NCBI GenBank assembly: GCA_963205335.1
Contig: CAUJIM010000044.1
Span: 1 to 44,085 of the forward strand
Direction: 5' to 3'
From: Pseudomonadota bacterium
GTDB lineage: Bacteria > Pseudomonadota > Gammaproteobacteria > Burkholderiales > Burkholderiaceae_C
DNA: 44,085 bases
The translations under genes and the position numbers were made by a program. Within the stretch, counting starts at the first letter, position 1. The number at the start of each line of letters is the position of its first letter. Under the pieces are notes generated by a model that was given only the letters and a program-made list of their open reading frames with translations, was not told where the DNA came from and ran no database searches. This document shows positions 1 through 10,073 of the stretch, piece by piece.

Positions 1-1004
1 TCCTCGGCCTTGTGCGCCAGCATGGGGCCGCGCACCACGTCGCCCACGGCCCAGACGCCGGGCAGGTTGGTGCGGCACAGCTCGTCCACCTCGACCATGC
101 CGCGGTCCGTCAGCTTCAGGCCCACGGCCTCGGCATTGAGGCCACTGGTATTGGGCACGCGGCCGATGGAGACGATGAGCTTGTCCACCTCGAGCTTGCG
201 CGCCTCGCCCTTGGCATCCTGGTAGCTCACGGCGACGCCCTTCTTGCCGCTCTTCACTTCGGTGATCTTGACGCCCAGCTCGACCTTGAGCCCCTGCTTG
301 TCGAACGCCTTCTTCGCTTCCCTGGCGATCTGCTCGTCCACCGCGCCGAGGAAGGTGGGCAGCGCTTCGAGCACCGTCACCTCGGCGCCCACGCGGCGCC
401 AGACGCTGCCTATCTCCAGGCCGATCACGCCCGAGCCGATCAGGCCCAGGCGCTTGGGCACGGCGGGGATGCGCAGTGCGCCGTCGTTGGAGAGGATGGT
501 CTCCTCGTCGAACGGCGCACCGGGCAGCTCGCGCGGATTCGAGCCGGTGGCAATGATGACCTGCTTGGCCACCAGTGTCTCCGCGGTCTTGCCCGCGACC
601 TCGATCTCGTAGCCACCCTCGACGACCTTCACGAACGAGCCGCGGCCGTGGAAGAACGTGACCTTGTTCTTCTTGAACAGGTAGAGGATGCCGTCGTTGT
701 TCTGCTTCACCACGGCGGCCTTGCGGCCGACCATGGTGGCGACGTCCATCTTCACGTCCTTGGCGGTGATGCCGTGCTCGGCGAAGTGCAGGCGCGCCTG
801 CTCATAGTGCTCGCTCGACTGCAGCAGCGCCTTGGACGGGATGCAGCCCACGTTGGTGCAGGTGCCGCCGGGCGCGGGGCCGCCCTGCGCGTTCTGCCAC
901 GCGTCGATGCAGGCGACGTTCATGCCCAGTTGCGCCGCGCGGATCGCGCCGATATAGCCGCCGGGACCGGCGCCGATCACGACCACGTCAAATGACTTGC
1001 TCAT
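1..1004 (-). CDS. lpdA: Dihydrolipoyl dehydrogenase (E3), 3' end cut by window edge
   Basis: The visible 334 residues are the FAD- and NAD-binding part of dihydrolipoamide dehydrogenase, which reoxidises the lipoyl arm of 2-oxoacid dehydrogenase complexes and passes electrons to NAD+. The N terminus carries the FAD motif GAGPGG (residues 11-16). The redox-active disulfide is C49/C54 in GGTCTNVGCIPSK, and the NAD-binding GSGVIG motif follows in mid-protein. The usual length is about 475 residues, so the dimerisation domain lies beyond position 1. The ATG at 1004 begins MSKSFDVVVIGAG. The gene is the third member of an odhA-odhB-lpdA operon, 66 bp behind odhB, with a hairpin in the gap. The identification is firm. 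Its assignment to the oxoglutarate complex rests on the neighbours. Confidence 0.95.
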   Translation of the reverse strand, partial: MSKSFDVVVIGAGPGGYIGAIRAAQLGMNVACIDAWQNAQGGPAPGGTCTNVGCIPSKALLQSSEHYEQARLHFAEHGITAKDVKMDVATMVGRKAAVVKQNNDGILYLFKKNKVTFFHGRGSFVKVVEGGYEIEVAGKTAETLVAKQVIIATGSNPRELPGAPFDEETILSNDGALRIPAVPKRLGLIGSGVIGLEIGSVWRRVGAEVTVLEALPTFLGAVDEQIAREAKKAFDKQGLKVELGVKITEVKSGKKGVAVSYQDAKGEARKLEVDKLIVSIGRVPNTSGLNAEAVGLKLTDRGMVEVDELCRTNLPGVWAVGDVVRGPMLAHKAE

Positions 1005-1028
1005 CTCTATCCTTCGGAAAATGGTGAA

Positions 1029-1050
1029 AACCCACCGCGGGGGGTGGGTT
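1029..1050 (-). terminator. Intercistronic hairpin between odhB and lpdA
   Basis: A perfect 8-bp inverted repeat, AACCCACC and GGTGGGTT, flanks a 6-nt GC loop in the 66-bp gap between odhB and lpdA. On the minus-strand transcript the right arm ends in TTTT, which resembles a weak intrinsic terminator. Because lpdA follows closely, partial attenuation or mRNA processing is more likely than full termination. Confidence 0.45.
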
Positions 1051-1070
1051 GCCCGATCGGTACGGTGCGC

Positions 1071-2327
1071 TCAGATGTCGAACAGCAGGCGTGCCGGGTC
1101 TTCCAGCGCATCCTTCATCGCCACCAGCCCCAGCACCGCCTCGCGGCCATCGATGATGCGGTGGTCGTAGCTCAGCGCCAGGTAGTTCATCGGGCGGACC
1201 ACGACCTGGCCGTTCTCCACCACCGCGCGGTCCTTGGTCGCGTGCACGCCGAGGATGGCCGACTGCGGCGGGTTGATGATGGGCGTGGAGAGCATGGAGC
1301 CGAAGGTGCCGCCGTTGCTGATCGAGAAGGTGCCGCCGGTCAGCTCTTCCAGGCTCAGCTTGCCCTCGCCCGCCTTCTTGCCGAACTCGGCGATCTTCTT
1401 CTCGATGTCGGCGAAGCTCATCTGGTCGGCGTTGCGCAAAATGGGCACCACCAGGCCGCGCGGCGAGCCGACGGCGATGCCGATGTCGAAATAGCCGTGG
1501 TAGACGATGTCGGTGCCGTCGACCGAGGCGTTGATCGCCGGGAATTTCTTGAGCGCGTGCACCGCCGCCTTCACGAAGAAGGACATGAAGCCGAGCTTGA
1601 CGCCGTGCTCCTTGGTGAACGCGTCCTGGAACTTCTTGCGCAGTTCCATCACCGGCGCCATGTTGACCTCGTTGAACGTGGTCAGGATGGCATTGGTCGC
1701 CTGCGACTGCAGCAGGCGCTCGGCCACGCGCGCGCGCAGGCGGCTCATGGGCACGCGCTGCTCAGGGCGGTTGCCCAGGTCGGGCGCCGCCGGCGCGGCC
1801 ACCTGCGGCAGCGCCTGCGTCGGCACGCCGGTGGGGATCGCCGCGGCGCCGGATTTCGCGCCGCCCGCGACGGCCGCGAGCGCATCGCCCTTGGTCACGC
1901 GGCCGTCGCGCCCGGTGCCGGGCACGCTGGCGGCGGACAGCTGGTTCTCGGCCAGGATCCTGGCGGCGGCGGGCATCGCCACGCCCGCCTTGGCACCGCC
2001 CGCCGGCGCAGCCACGGGCGCGGCCGCTGCCACGGGCGCAGCGGCGGCAGGTGCGACGGCGGGCGCGGCGGTGGCGCCGGCGACGGCCTCGGTGTCTATC
2101 CGGGCGATCAGCTGGCTGGCGGTGACCGTGGCGCCGTCGCCCTGCACGATCTCGCTGAGGACGCCCGCGGCGGGCGCGGGCACTTCGAGCACGACCTTGT
2201 CGGTCTCGATCTCGATGAGGATCTCATCGGCGGCGACGGCCTCGCCGGCCTTTTTCTTCCACTGCAGCAGCGTGGCTTCGGCCACGGATTCGGACAGTTC
2301 GGGAACCTTGACTTCAACGATGGACAT
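1071..2327 (-). CDS. odhB: Dihydrolipoyllysine succinyltransferase (E2 of 2-oxoglutarate dehydrogenase)
   Basis: This 418-residue protein is the E2 core that transfers the succinyl group from its lipoyl arm to CoA in the TCA cycle. The N-terminal lipoyl domain carries the lipoylated lysine in [14 protein letters not shown] (about residue 43). An Ala/Pro-rich linker leads to an E3-binding domain (ARILAENQ...[12 protein letters not shown], about 120-150). A second linker precedes the acyltransferase domain, which ends with the catalytic motif DHRIIDG (His389, Asp393). Length and domain order are normal for SucB/OdhB. The ATG at 2327 gives [15 protein letters not shown], the standard N terminus. 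It lies between odhA and lpdA on the same strand. Confidence 0.96.
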   Translation of the reverse strand: MSIVEVKVPELSESVAEATLLQWKKKAGEAVAADEILIEIETDKVVLEVPAPAAGVLSEIVQGDGATVTASQLIARIDTEAVAGATAAPAVAPAAAAPVAAAAPVAAPAGGAKAGVAMPAAARILAENQLSAASVPGTGRDGRVTKGDALAAVAGGAKSGAAAIPTGVPTQALPQVAAPAAPDLGNRPEQRVPMSRLRARVAERLLQSQATNAILTTFNEVNMAPVMELRKKFQDAFTKEHGVKLGFMSFFVKAAVHALKKFPAINASVDGTDIVYHGYFDIGIAVGSPRGLVVPILRNADQMSFADIEKKIAEFGKKAGEGKLSLEELTGGTFSISNGGTFGSMLSTPIINPPQSAILGVHATKDRAVVENGQVVVRPMNYLALSYDHRIIDGREAVLGLVAMKDALEDPARLLFDI

Positions 2328-2337
2328 GGCTTTTTCC

Positions 2338-2372
2338 GTTGTGCGTTATGCGTTTGGCGTTGTGCGTTTGCA
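2338..2372. repeat. Five tandem 7-bp units in the odhA-odhB gap
   Basis: The 100-bp spacer between odhA and odhB contains five head-to-tail heptamers: GTTGTGC, GTTATGC, GTTTGGC, GTTGTGC and GTTTGCA. They sit just upstream of the odhB start on the transcribed strand, where they could form a slippage-prone leader or affect odhB translation. The function is unknown. Confidence 0.6.
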
Positions 2373-2427
2373 GGGGGCGCCGGACGGGCGCTGCGCCAGG
2401 CAGCCCGCCGCGCGACGCCCCTGCCGG

Positions 2428-5307
<2,880 letters not shown>

Positions 5308-5477
5308 GTCCCGCTGTCCTTGGCTTCCCTGGGGGAAGTGTGGATGGTTGAAAACCTTCCGCGACACGGCTGTACCGGTTGGCGGATGCGACTGTGTGGC
5401 TGGGGAAGGGCCCAAGATGCGGGCGCTATTGTGCCACCGAACGCCACGGCGCCGCTTCCGGGCAGGCGGCGCGCGGG

Positions 5478-6761
5478 TCAGAATTTCCAGCCGAACTGCA
5501 GGCCCAGCGACTGCTGGCGCATATGGATGGTCTCGCTGCCGGCCGGCAGGCCGAAGGCATTGAACATCGACGGCCCGCTGACCGCGCGCCGCGGCGCCAC
5601 CATGTAGGCCAGGGTCAGCTCGGCCCGGTCGGACACCGCCCAGGTGGCGCCGAGCGTGTAGTGCACCTGCATCACGCCGGGCGCGATGATGTTGAACGTC
5701 ACGTCGCTGGCGCGCACCGGGTTGCCGCCCACGTCGACACCCGCGCGCAGCTGCAGGGCGGGGCTGGCCTGCCACTGCACGCCGAATTTCCAGACGTTCA
5801 CGTCGCGCCAGCCGAAGCCGGGGCCGCCCGGGGCGCCGAGCGGGGCGGGCGTGCCGCTGGGGTCACCCACCGAGGCCACGCCGCTGTAGCGGATGCGGGA
5901 GTAGTCGAGCGCCAACCTGAGCGCCGGCGTGGCCTGCCAGCCGACGCCCAGCGTGAGGTTGGCCGGAATGTCGAAGCGCCCGCCGTCGGCGAACAGCCCG
6001 CGGTATTTGTCGAAGCGCGACATGCGGATCCTGGGCGCATAGGCCACGCCGACGCTCAAGCGGTCGGTCCATTGCCCCAGGTAGCCCAGGCGCAGGCCCA
6101 GGCCGCGGCTTTGGTCGTGGCCCCGGTCCGTCACGCTGCCCGGCGCGCTCGTCATCGGCGGAAAGCCCGGCGCGTTGTCGAAGGCCTGCAGGCCGTAGGC
6201 CTTGAACTGCTGCAGCACCAGGAGCGGCGAGACGCCGAACGCATGGCGCTCGCTCGGCTTGTACGCCACGGTCGGCGCGACGACGAGCTGCATCAGGTCG
6301 ACCCCGAGCGGGCCGCTGCCGCACAGCATGTTCGCCGGCCCCGCGCCGCAGTCGATCTGTCCGCCCGGGTAGTTGGTGTTCATGCCGCCGTGGCCGTAGA
6401 CCGTGAGCCCGAAGCCCCAGCGCCCGCCCCACTGGCGGTTGTAGCCGAATTCGGGCACGTAGAACGTGCCCGAGCCGCTGTCGGTGGCGCCGTCGAGCAC
6501 GCCGCCGCTGCGCTCCACGCCGCGGCGCGGCATGAAGACGCCCAGCCCGCCCTCGATGCGGTCGCCCGAGAAGGCCGCGGCCGCCGGGTTGTTGGCCCCG
6601 GCGAAGCCGCTGTCGGTGGCGGTGGCCGCGGCACCCCCCATGCCCTGCGCCTTCAGGCCGTAGCCGTGCGGGAAATAGCCGTTGGTGGCCATGGCGCCGC
6701 TCAGCGCACCGCCTGCGGCCAGGGCCAGGGCCGCGTCGCGGCAGCGTTGGAAATGTGCCAT
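5478..6761 (-). CDS. FadL/OmpP1/TodX-family outer-membrane transport protein
   Basis: This 427-residue protein starts with a signal peptide (cleavage expected after ALSGAMA). The mature N terminus NGYFPHGYGLKAQGMGGA is typical of the FadL/OmpP1/TodX barrel family, which moves hydrophobic molecules across the outer membrane. The body alternates short aromatic and Gly/Asn-rich strands and ends in LGLQFGWKF, with a terminal Phe as expected for barrel insertion. A strong ribosome site (GAGGAG) precedes the ATG at 6761. The gene closes a same-strand run beginning with two YeeE/YedE transporters, 66 bp behind the rhodanese gene. The substrate cannot be read from sequence. The context allows a sulfur compound, but fatty acids or aromatics are equally possible. 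Confidence 0.85.
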   Translation of the reverse strand: MAHFQRCRDAALALAAGGALSGAMATNGYFPHGYGLKAQGMGGAAATATDSGFAGANNPAAAAFSGDRIEGGLGVFMPRRGVERSGGVLDGATDSGSGTFYVPEFGYNRQWGGRWGFGLTVYGHGGMNTNYPGGQIDCGAGPANMLCGSGPLGVDLMQLVVAPTVAYKPSERHAFGVSPLLVLQQFKAYGLQAFDNAPGFPPMTSAPGSVTDRGHDQSRGLGLRLGYLGQWTDRLSVGVAYAPRIRMSRFDKYRGLFADGGRFDIPANLTLGVGWQATPALRLALDYSRIRYSGVASVGDPSGTPAPLGAPGGPGFGWRDVNVWKFGVQWQASPALQLRAGVDVGGNPVRASDVTFNIIAPGVMQVHYTLGATWAVSDRAELTLAYMVAPRRAVSGPSMFNAFGLPAGSETIHMRQQSLGLQFGWKF

Positions 6762-6827
6762 TCGCCTCTCCTCCTCTTGTCGTTCACGCAGCGGCCACCC
6801 GCCGGGGGCGCCGCGCGGCCCGCCGCG

Positions 6828-7811
6828 TCAATTGCCCTGAGAGACCGATACCGTCGGGCGCTTTTCCAGCGTCCATTCGTGCATCGAGCCGTCGTAGAGC
6901 CTGACATTCCTGTTGCCCAGGATCTGCGTCAGCACGAACCAGGTGCCCGAGGCCTGGTGGCCGGTGTTGCAGTAGGTGATCGCGGGCGCCTGCACGTCGA
7001 ACCCGCTCATGGCGAAGATGTCCTTGTAGGTGGCAGGGCTGCGCAGGTGCGAGGCTTCACCCGAGGTGGACATCAGCGCCGTGAACACATTCTTCGCGCC
7101 GGCCAGGTGCCCCGCCGCGCTGGTGGAGGGCGACTTGGCCACGCCCAGGTAGAACGCGTCGTCGCGCGAATCGACGAGCTGCGCCGATTTATCCGCCTGG
7201 GCCTTCGCCACCTCTTCCGACGAGGCCGAATACTCGGCCGTGCGGTCGGCCCTGGCCACCCAGTTGCCCGTGGCGGGCGCGACCGGCACGTTGCTGATCA
7301 CCTGTCCGGCGACGATCCAGCCGGCGGTGCCGCCATCGAGCACCGCGACGTTGTCCTCGCCATAGACCTTGAACTGCCAGAATAGGCGCGCCGCATCGTT
7401 GAAGTCCATCGGGTCCATGCCGGCCGAGACGATGACGATGGGGCGGTCCGCCTGCACGCCCCAGCCGCGCACCAGCTTCTCGAAATCGGCCTTCTCGGGA
7501 ATCATGCCCTTGACCTTGAGCCCGTCGACCATGCGCTCCACGCGCACCTTGCCGTTGTCCACCGGCACCGCGCCGTCGATGTGGCTGCCCAGGGCCACCA
7601 GCGATTTCTTGCCTGATTTCTTGTCCACCTCGAACTCGGGCACCGCGACGAAGGTTTTCTGGTTCGGCCGCACGTCCAGGACGGTCACCTCGCCCCGGTG
7701 CGCGGCAAGCCACGCGCCATCGACCACCGGCCCGGGCACGGTCAGCGCCAGCGTCCAGCCGCTGGCCCCCAGGAAGGCGGCACCCGCCGCCACACGCCAT
7801 TGCATCTTCAT
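6828..7811 (-). CDS. Periplasmic two-domain rhodanese (sulfurtransferase)
   Basis: This 327-residue exported protein has two rhodanese folds. A signal peptide (about residues 1-24, ending GWTLALT) directs it to the periplasm. The N-terminal domain (about 25-175) ends in DGGTAGW and lacks a catalytic Cys; the equivalent loop reads VSAGMDPMDF. The C-terminal domain has the active loop TYCNTGHQASG with Cys281, which would carry a persulfide, and ends with YDGSMHEW. This inactive-plus-active layout is that of thiosulfate or 3-mercaptopyruvate sulfurtransferases. Three consecutive ATGs precede KMQWR. GAGGAG directly abuts the first, so the third (7811) has the best spacing. Neighbours are a sulfur-type transporter pair, a Cys-rich peptide and a FadL-like porin, which supports a role in extracytoplasmic sulfur transfer. 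The donor and acceptor are unknown. Confidence 0.9.
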   Translation of the reverse strand: MKMQWRVAAGAAFLGASGWTLALTVPGPVVDGAWLAAHRGEVTVLDVRPNQKTFVAVPEFEVDKKSGKKSLVALGSHIDGAVPVDNGKVRVERMVDGLKVKGMIPEKADFEKLVRGWGVQADRPIVIVSAGMDPMDFNDAARLFWQFKVYGEDNVAVLDGGTAGWIVAGQVISNVPVAPATGNWVARADRTAEYSASSEEVAKAQADKSAQLVDSRDDAFYLGVAKSPSTSAAGHLAGAKNVFTALMSTSGEASHLRSPATYKDIFAMSGFDVQAPAITYCNTGHQASGTWFVLTQILGNRNVRLYDGSMHEWTLEKRPTVSVSQGN

Positions 7812-7836
7812 CATCATCTCCTCGAGTTGCGCGATC

Positions 7837-8472
7837 TCACGCACAGGAAACACCCGCCGCCAGCGCATCCTCCGGCCAGCGGACGGGCAAGAAACTCCAG
7901 ACGGCCACGCTGCGGTCCTCCAGCGCCTGGCGGCGCGACTGGCCGGCAGCGGCGCAGTGGCGTTGCAGCGCGGCATCGCGCGCCTGCAGCATGCGGATCA
8001 AAGGCTCGCGATAGACGCGCAGCAGGTCGGCCAGCCACAGCGCCACGCCGGAGAGCGGGCCGCGCGTCTTCAGCTCGCAGGAGCGCAGCCGCCGCGCCAG
8101 CGCGGGCGCCGACTGCCAGCGCTCGCCCGTCACCCAGCCGTTGGGGGCGAACCAGCGCAGCGGCATGCCGCGCGCGTCCAGGGCCAGCGCCGCCAGGTGC
8201 GTCAGGCGCCCCGCGCCGCTGCGGCTGAACAGATGGATGTGGCCGGCCTCGGCGGGCGCCGCATCGCCCGCCAGGTGCTGCGGGTGCGCGTGGAAATAGA
8301 ACTGCCAGCGGCCGCTGGCGTCGACCGCGTCGCGGCGCGGGTAGTGGCGCCACTCCTCGATGGCGGCGGATCGCCCGGTGAAGGCATGCAGCCACGAGCG
8401 CCCGCGCCGCGCGAGCCGCCACTGCCGCGCCATCGCGCTGCGGGCAGCGGCGGACGTGGAAGGCTCTGGCAT
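7837..8472 (-). CDS. DUF6969 family protein of unknown function
   Basis: This 211-residue protein has no signal peptide and is presumably cytoplasmic. I recognise the DUF6969 pattern: EEWRHYP (about 39-45), FYFHAHP (about 58-64), GHIHLF, LTHLAALALDARGMPLRWF and NGWVTGERW. The HAH and HIH pairs look like possible metal ligands or catalytic residues; that is inference, as the family has no known activity to my knowledge. The chosen ATG at 8472 begins MPEPSTSAAARSAM and lies 7 bp after the stop of the Cys-rich peptide gene. The frame is open further upstream through the peptide gene, but that part is low-complexity Ala/Pro. The tight spacing suggests that it acts on, or with, the peptide. Confidence 0.75.
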   Translation of the reverse strand: MPEPSTSAAARSAMARQWRLARRGRSWLHAFTGRSAAIEEWRHYPRRDAVDASGRWQFYFHAHPQHLAGDAAPAEAGHIHLFSRSGAGRLTHLAALALDARGMPLRWFAPNGWVTGERWQSAPALARRLRSCELKTRGPLSGVALWLADLLRVYREPLIRMLQARDAALQRHCAAAGQSRRQALEDRSVAVWSFLPVRWPEDALAAGVSCA

Positions 8473-8479
8473 GCCAGGC

Positions 8480-8803
8480 TCAACGGCTCTTGCCGGCGCA
8501 GGGGTTGTTGTCGCTGCCGCGCCGGCGCCGGCCGCCGCTGCCGGCGCAGGGGTTGCCGCTGCACGGGTTGCCGGCGCGGCCGCGCCCGCCGGCGCAGGGG
8601 TTCTTGTCCTGCGCTCTGGTGTCGCCTCCGCTGCACGGACTGCCCATGTCCCGGCGGCGGCCCCCTGCCGCGCAGGGATTGGCCGCCTTGGTGTCCTTCT
8701 TTTCATCCTCCGCCGCGCGGGCGACGGGCACCACGGCCACGCCGAGCACCGCCGCCGTCAAGGCCGCGGCCAGGGTTTCGAGATGTTGTCGACGATTGTT
8801 CAT
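8480..8803 (-). CDS. Secreted Cys-rich peptide with six Pro-Cys (NPCAG-type) motifs
   Basis: This 107-residue product has a signal peptide (residues 1-30, ending VVPVARA) and a mature part of about 77 residues. All six cysteines (C44, C57, C70, C81, C86, C102) follow a proline, mostly as NPCAG or NPCSG and once as SPCSG. The spacers are rich in Gly, Arg and Lys, and there are no hydrophobic core residues, so a globular fold is unlikely. It may be a metal- or persulfide-binding carrier, or a modified (RiPP-like) peptide; neither is demonstrated. The ATG at 8803 is preferred because it starts a good signal peptide. An ATG at 8818, overlapping the stop of the upstream transporter, is the alternative. 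It lies between a YeeE/YedE gene and a DUF6969 gene, with gaps of 14 and 7 bp. Confidence 0.82.
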   Translation of the reverse strand: MNNRRQHLETLAAALTAAVLGVAVVPVARAAEDEKKDTKAANPCAAGGRRRDMGSPCSGGDTRAQDKNPCAGGRGRAGNPCSGNPCAGSGGRRRRGSDNNPCAGKSR

Positions 8804-8817
8804 GGTGTGCCTGCCCA

Positions 8818-9381
8818 TCAAACCCGCCCGAGCGAACGGGCGCGGCGCTCGAACCAGCCCCCGAGGGCGTAGATGCCCACGGCGGCCACCACCATGGCCG
8901 CCAGCACCAACCACTCGGGCACGCCGAGCAGCTGCGGCAGGCGGTCCATGCCCTCGCCCAGGTCGCCGGCGGTGGTCAGCGCGTCGAGCTGGCTGAAGAG
9001 CCCGGCGAACAGGAAGGTGCCGATGAACAGGCCGATGAAGAACACCACCGCATCGAGCCGCCCCGTCATCAGGCCCACCGCCGAGGTGCCCGGGCAGTAG
9101 CCGCCCACGGCGAACCCCACGCCGATGAGCGCGCCGCCGGCCGCCATGGCCCACATGTAGGCCTGCGGCACGTAGACGCTGCGCGCGGCCACCCAGCCGA
9201 GCTGCTCCAGCAGGTACAGCCCCACCGCGGTGAAGACGATGGCGCTGAACATCACCTTGAACACCGACCAGTCGGTGAGGCGGAACTGTGCCGTGAGCTT
9301 GCAGCTGCTGCCGAAGCCCGCGCGTTCGAGCACGAAGCCGAAACCGAAGCCCAGCAGGACGGCGACGATGGCGTCGATCAT
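8818..9381 (-). CDS. YeeE/YedE family half-transporter, second subunit
   Basis: This 187-residue membrane protein has about five hydrophobic segments and the Cys-containing signatures of the sulfur-transport (YeeE/YedE) family: GFGSSCK near residue 25 and GYCPGTSAVGL near residue 95. Family members take up thiosulfate or related sulfur species through membrane-buried cysteines. Here the fold is split over two genes, and this is the second half. Its ATG (9381) overlaps the stop of the first half by 4 bp (ATGA), so the two are translationally coupled. Substrate specificity cannot be assigned from sequence. Confidence 0.88.
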   Translation of the reverse strand: MIDAIVAVLLGFGFGFVLERAGFGSSCKLTAQFRLTDWSVFKVMFSAIVFTAVGLYLLEQLGWVAARSVYVPQAYMWAMAAGGALIGVGFAVGGYCPGTSAVGLMTGRLDAVVFFIGLFIGTFLFAGLFSQLDALTTAGDLGEGMDRLPQLLGVPEWLVLAAMVVAAVGIYALGGWFERRARSLGRV

Positions 9382-9929
9382 TTCACGCCTCCCCCGGTGA
9401 CGCGCGCGGCCACCAGGCCCGCGATGAAGAACGCCGCCAGGAACACGAACCCGGCCACCCCGAGCACCGCCGCGCCCGACAGCCCGACGCCGCTGGTGCA
9501 GCCCGCCGAGATGCGCGCGCCGAAGCCCGCCAGGATGCCGCCCGCCAGCGCCTTGAGCAGGCGGCCGATGGTGCCGGCGTGGGCCGCGCCCTCGATGCGC
9601 CAGGCCATGCGCCGCGCCAGCCGCGCCGAGACGAAGGCGCCGGCGAACACGCCCAGCACCTCCCAGGTGATCCACGACGACAGGACGCCGCCGCCCTCCA
9701 CCATGGGCCCGAGGTAGTCGTTGGCCTGCGTCCAGCCGGGGGCGACCTCGCCGCCGAGCCAGGCGCTCAGGCGCGTCGTGAAGCCGGTCGCGCCCAGGCC
9801 GTGCCCCGTGGCCACGAAGGTCAACAGCAGCACGACCCCCAGGGCGATGCCGGCGAGCCAGGCTGGCCAGTACGCCTTGCTGCCCCGCGGCTCGCAGGTG
9901 TTCGCTGCGCATGCGCTCATCGATTCCAT
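9378..9929 (-). CDS. YeeE/YedE family half-transporter, first subunit
   Basis: This 183-residue integral membrane protein opens with a short Cys-containing cytoplasmic stretch (MESMSACAANTCEP). A long hydrophobic helix follows, and later the family signature ARISAGCTSGVGLSGAA, in which the Cys is the presumed sulfur-handling residue. AGGAG lies 8 nt before the ATG at 9929, which decides the start over in-frame codons further upstream. It begins the run of six minus-strand genes (two half-transporters, Cys peptide, DUF6969, rhodanese, FadL-like) and faces the divergent AI-2E permease across an AT-rich region with an inverted repeat. Confidence 0.88.
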   Translation of the reverse strand: MESMSACAANTCEPRGSKAYWPAWLAGIALGVVLLLTFVATGHGLGATGFTTRLSAWLGGEVAPGWTQANDYLGPMVEGGGVLSSWITWEVLGVFAGAFVSARLARRMAWRIEGAAHAGTIGRLLKALAGGILAGFGARISAGCTSGVGLSGAAVLGVAGFVFLAAFFIAGLVAARVTGGGVK

Positions 9930-9977
9930 GCCGTCCGCTCCTTCGCAAGTCCTTGCGACGTCGATCATTTATGAATG

Positions 9978-10003
9978 AATTGCAATATAAGCATGTAGCA
10001 ATT
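9978..10003. promoter_or_regulatory. AT-rich divergent promoter region with inverted repeat AATTGC-N14-GCAATT
   Basis: Between the half-transporter gene (start 9929) and the AI-2E permease (start 10074), the composition drops sharply to AT-rich. A perfect 6-bp inverted repeat, AATTGC and GCAATT, is separated by 14 bp; the left arm is also part of the self-complementary ATTGCAAT. This geometry suits a dimeric repressor (ArsR- or Crp-type) controlling the sulfur cluster. No such regulator gene lies in the window, and the site is predicted from symmetry alone. Confidence 0.45.
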
Positions 10004-10073
10004 TATCGTCAATGCGCGCAAACCCGGATCGCGTACAGTGCGGCGACTTCCAACGATCGATCCGGACACGGTC

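Noticed and set aside
5308..5775. A long N-terminal extension of the odhA frame
   Set aside because: The frame stays open but the extra residues are low-complexity and overlap the FadL-like gene. The standard OdhA N terminus begins at 5307.
8473..8706. An N-terminal extension of the DUF6969 protein rich in Ala, Pro and Thr
   Set aside because: It overlaps the Cys-rich peptide gene in another frame and has no similarity to DUF6969. The peptide frame has a signal peptide and patterned cysteines, so it is the real one.
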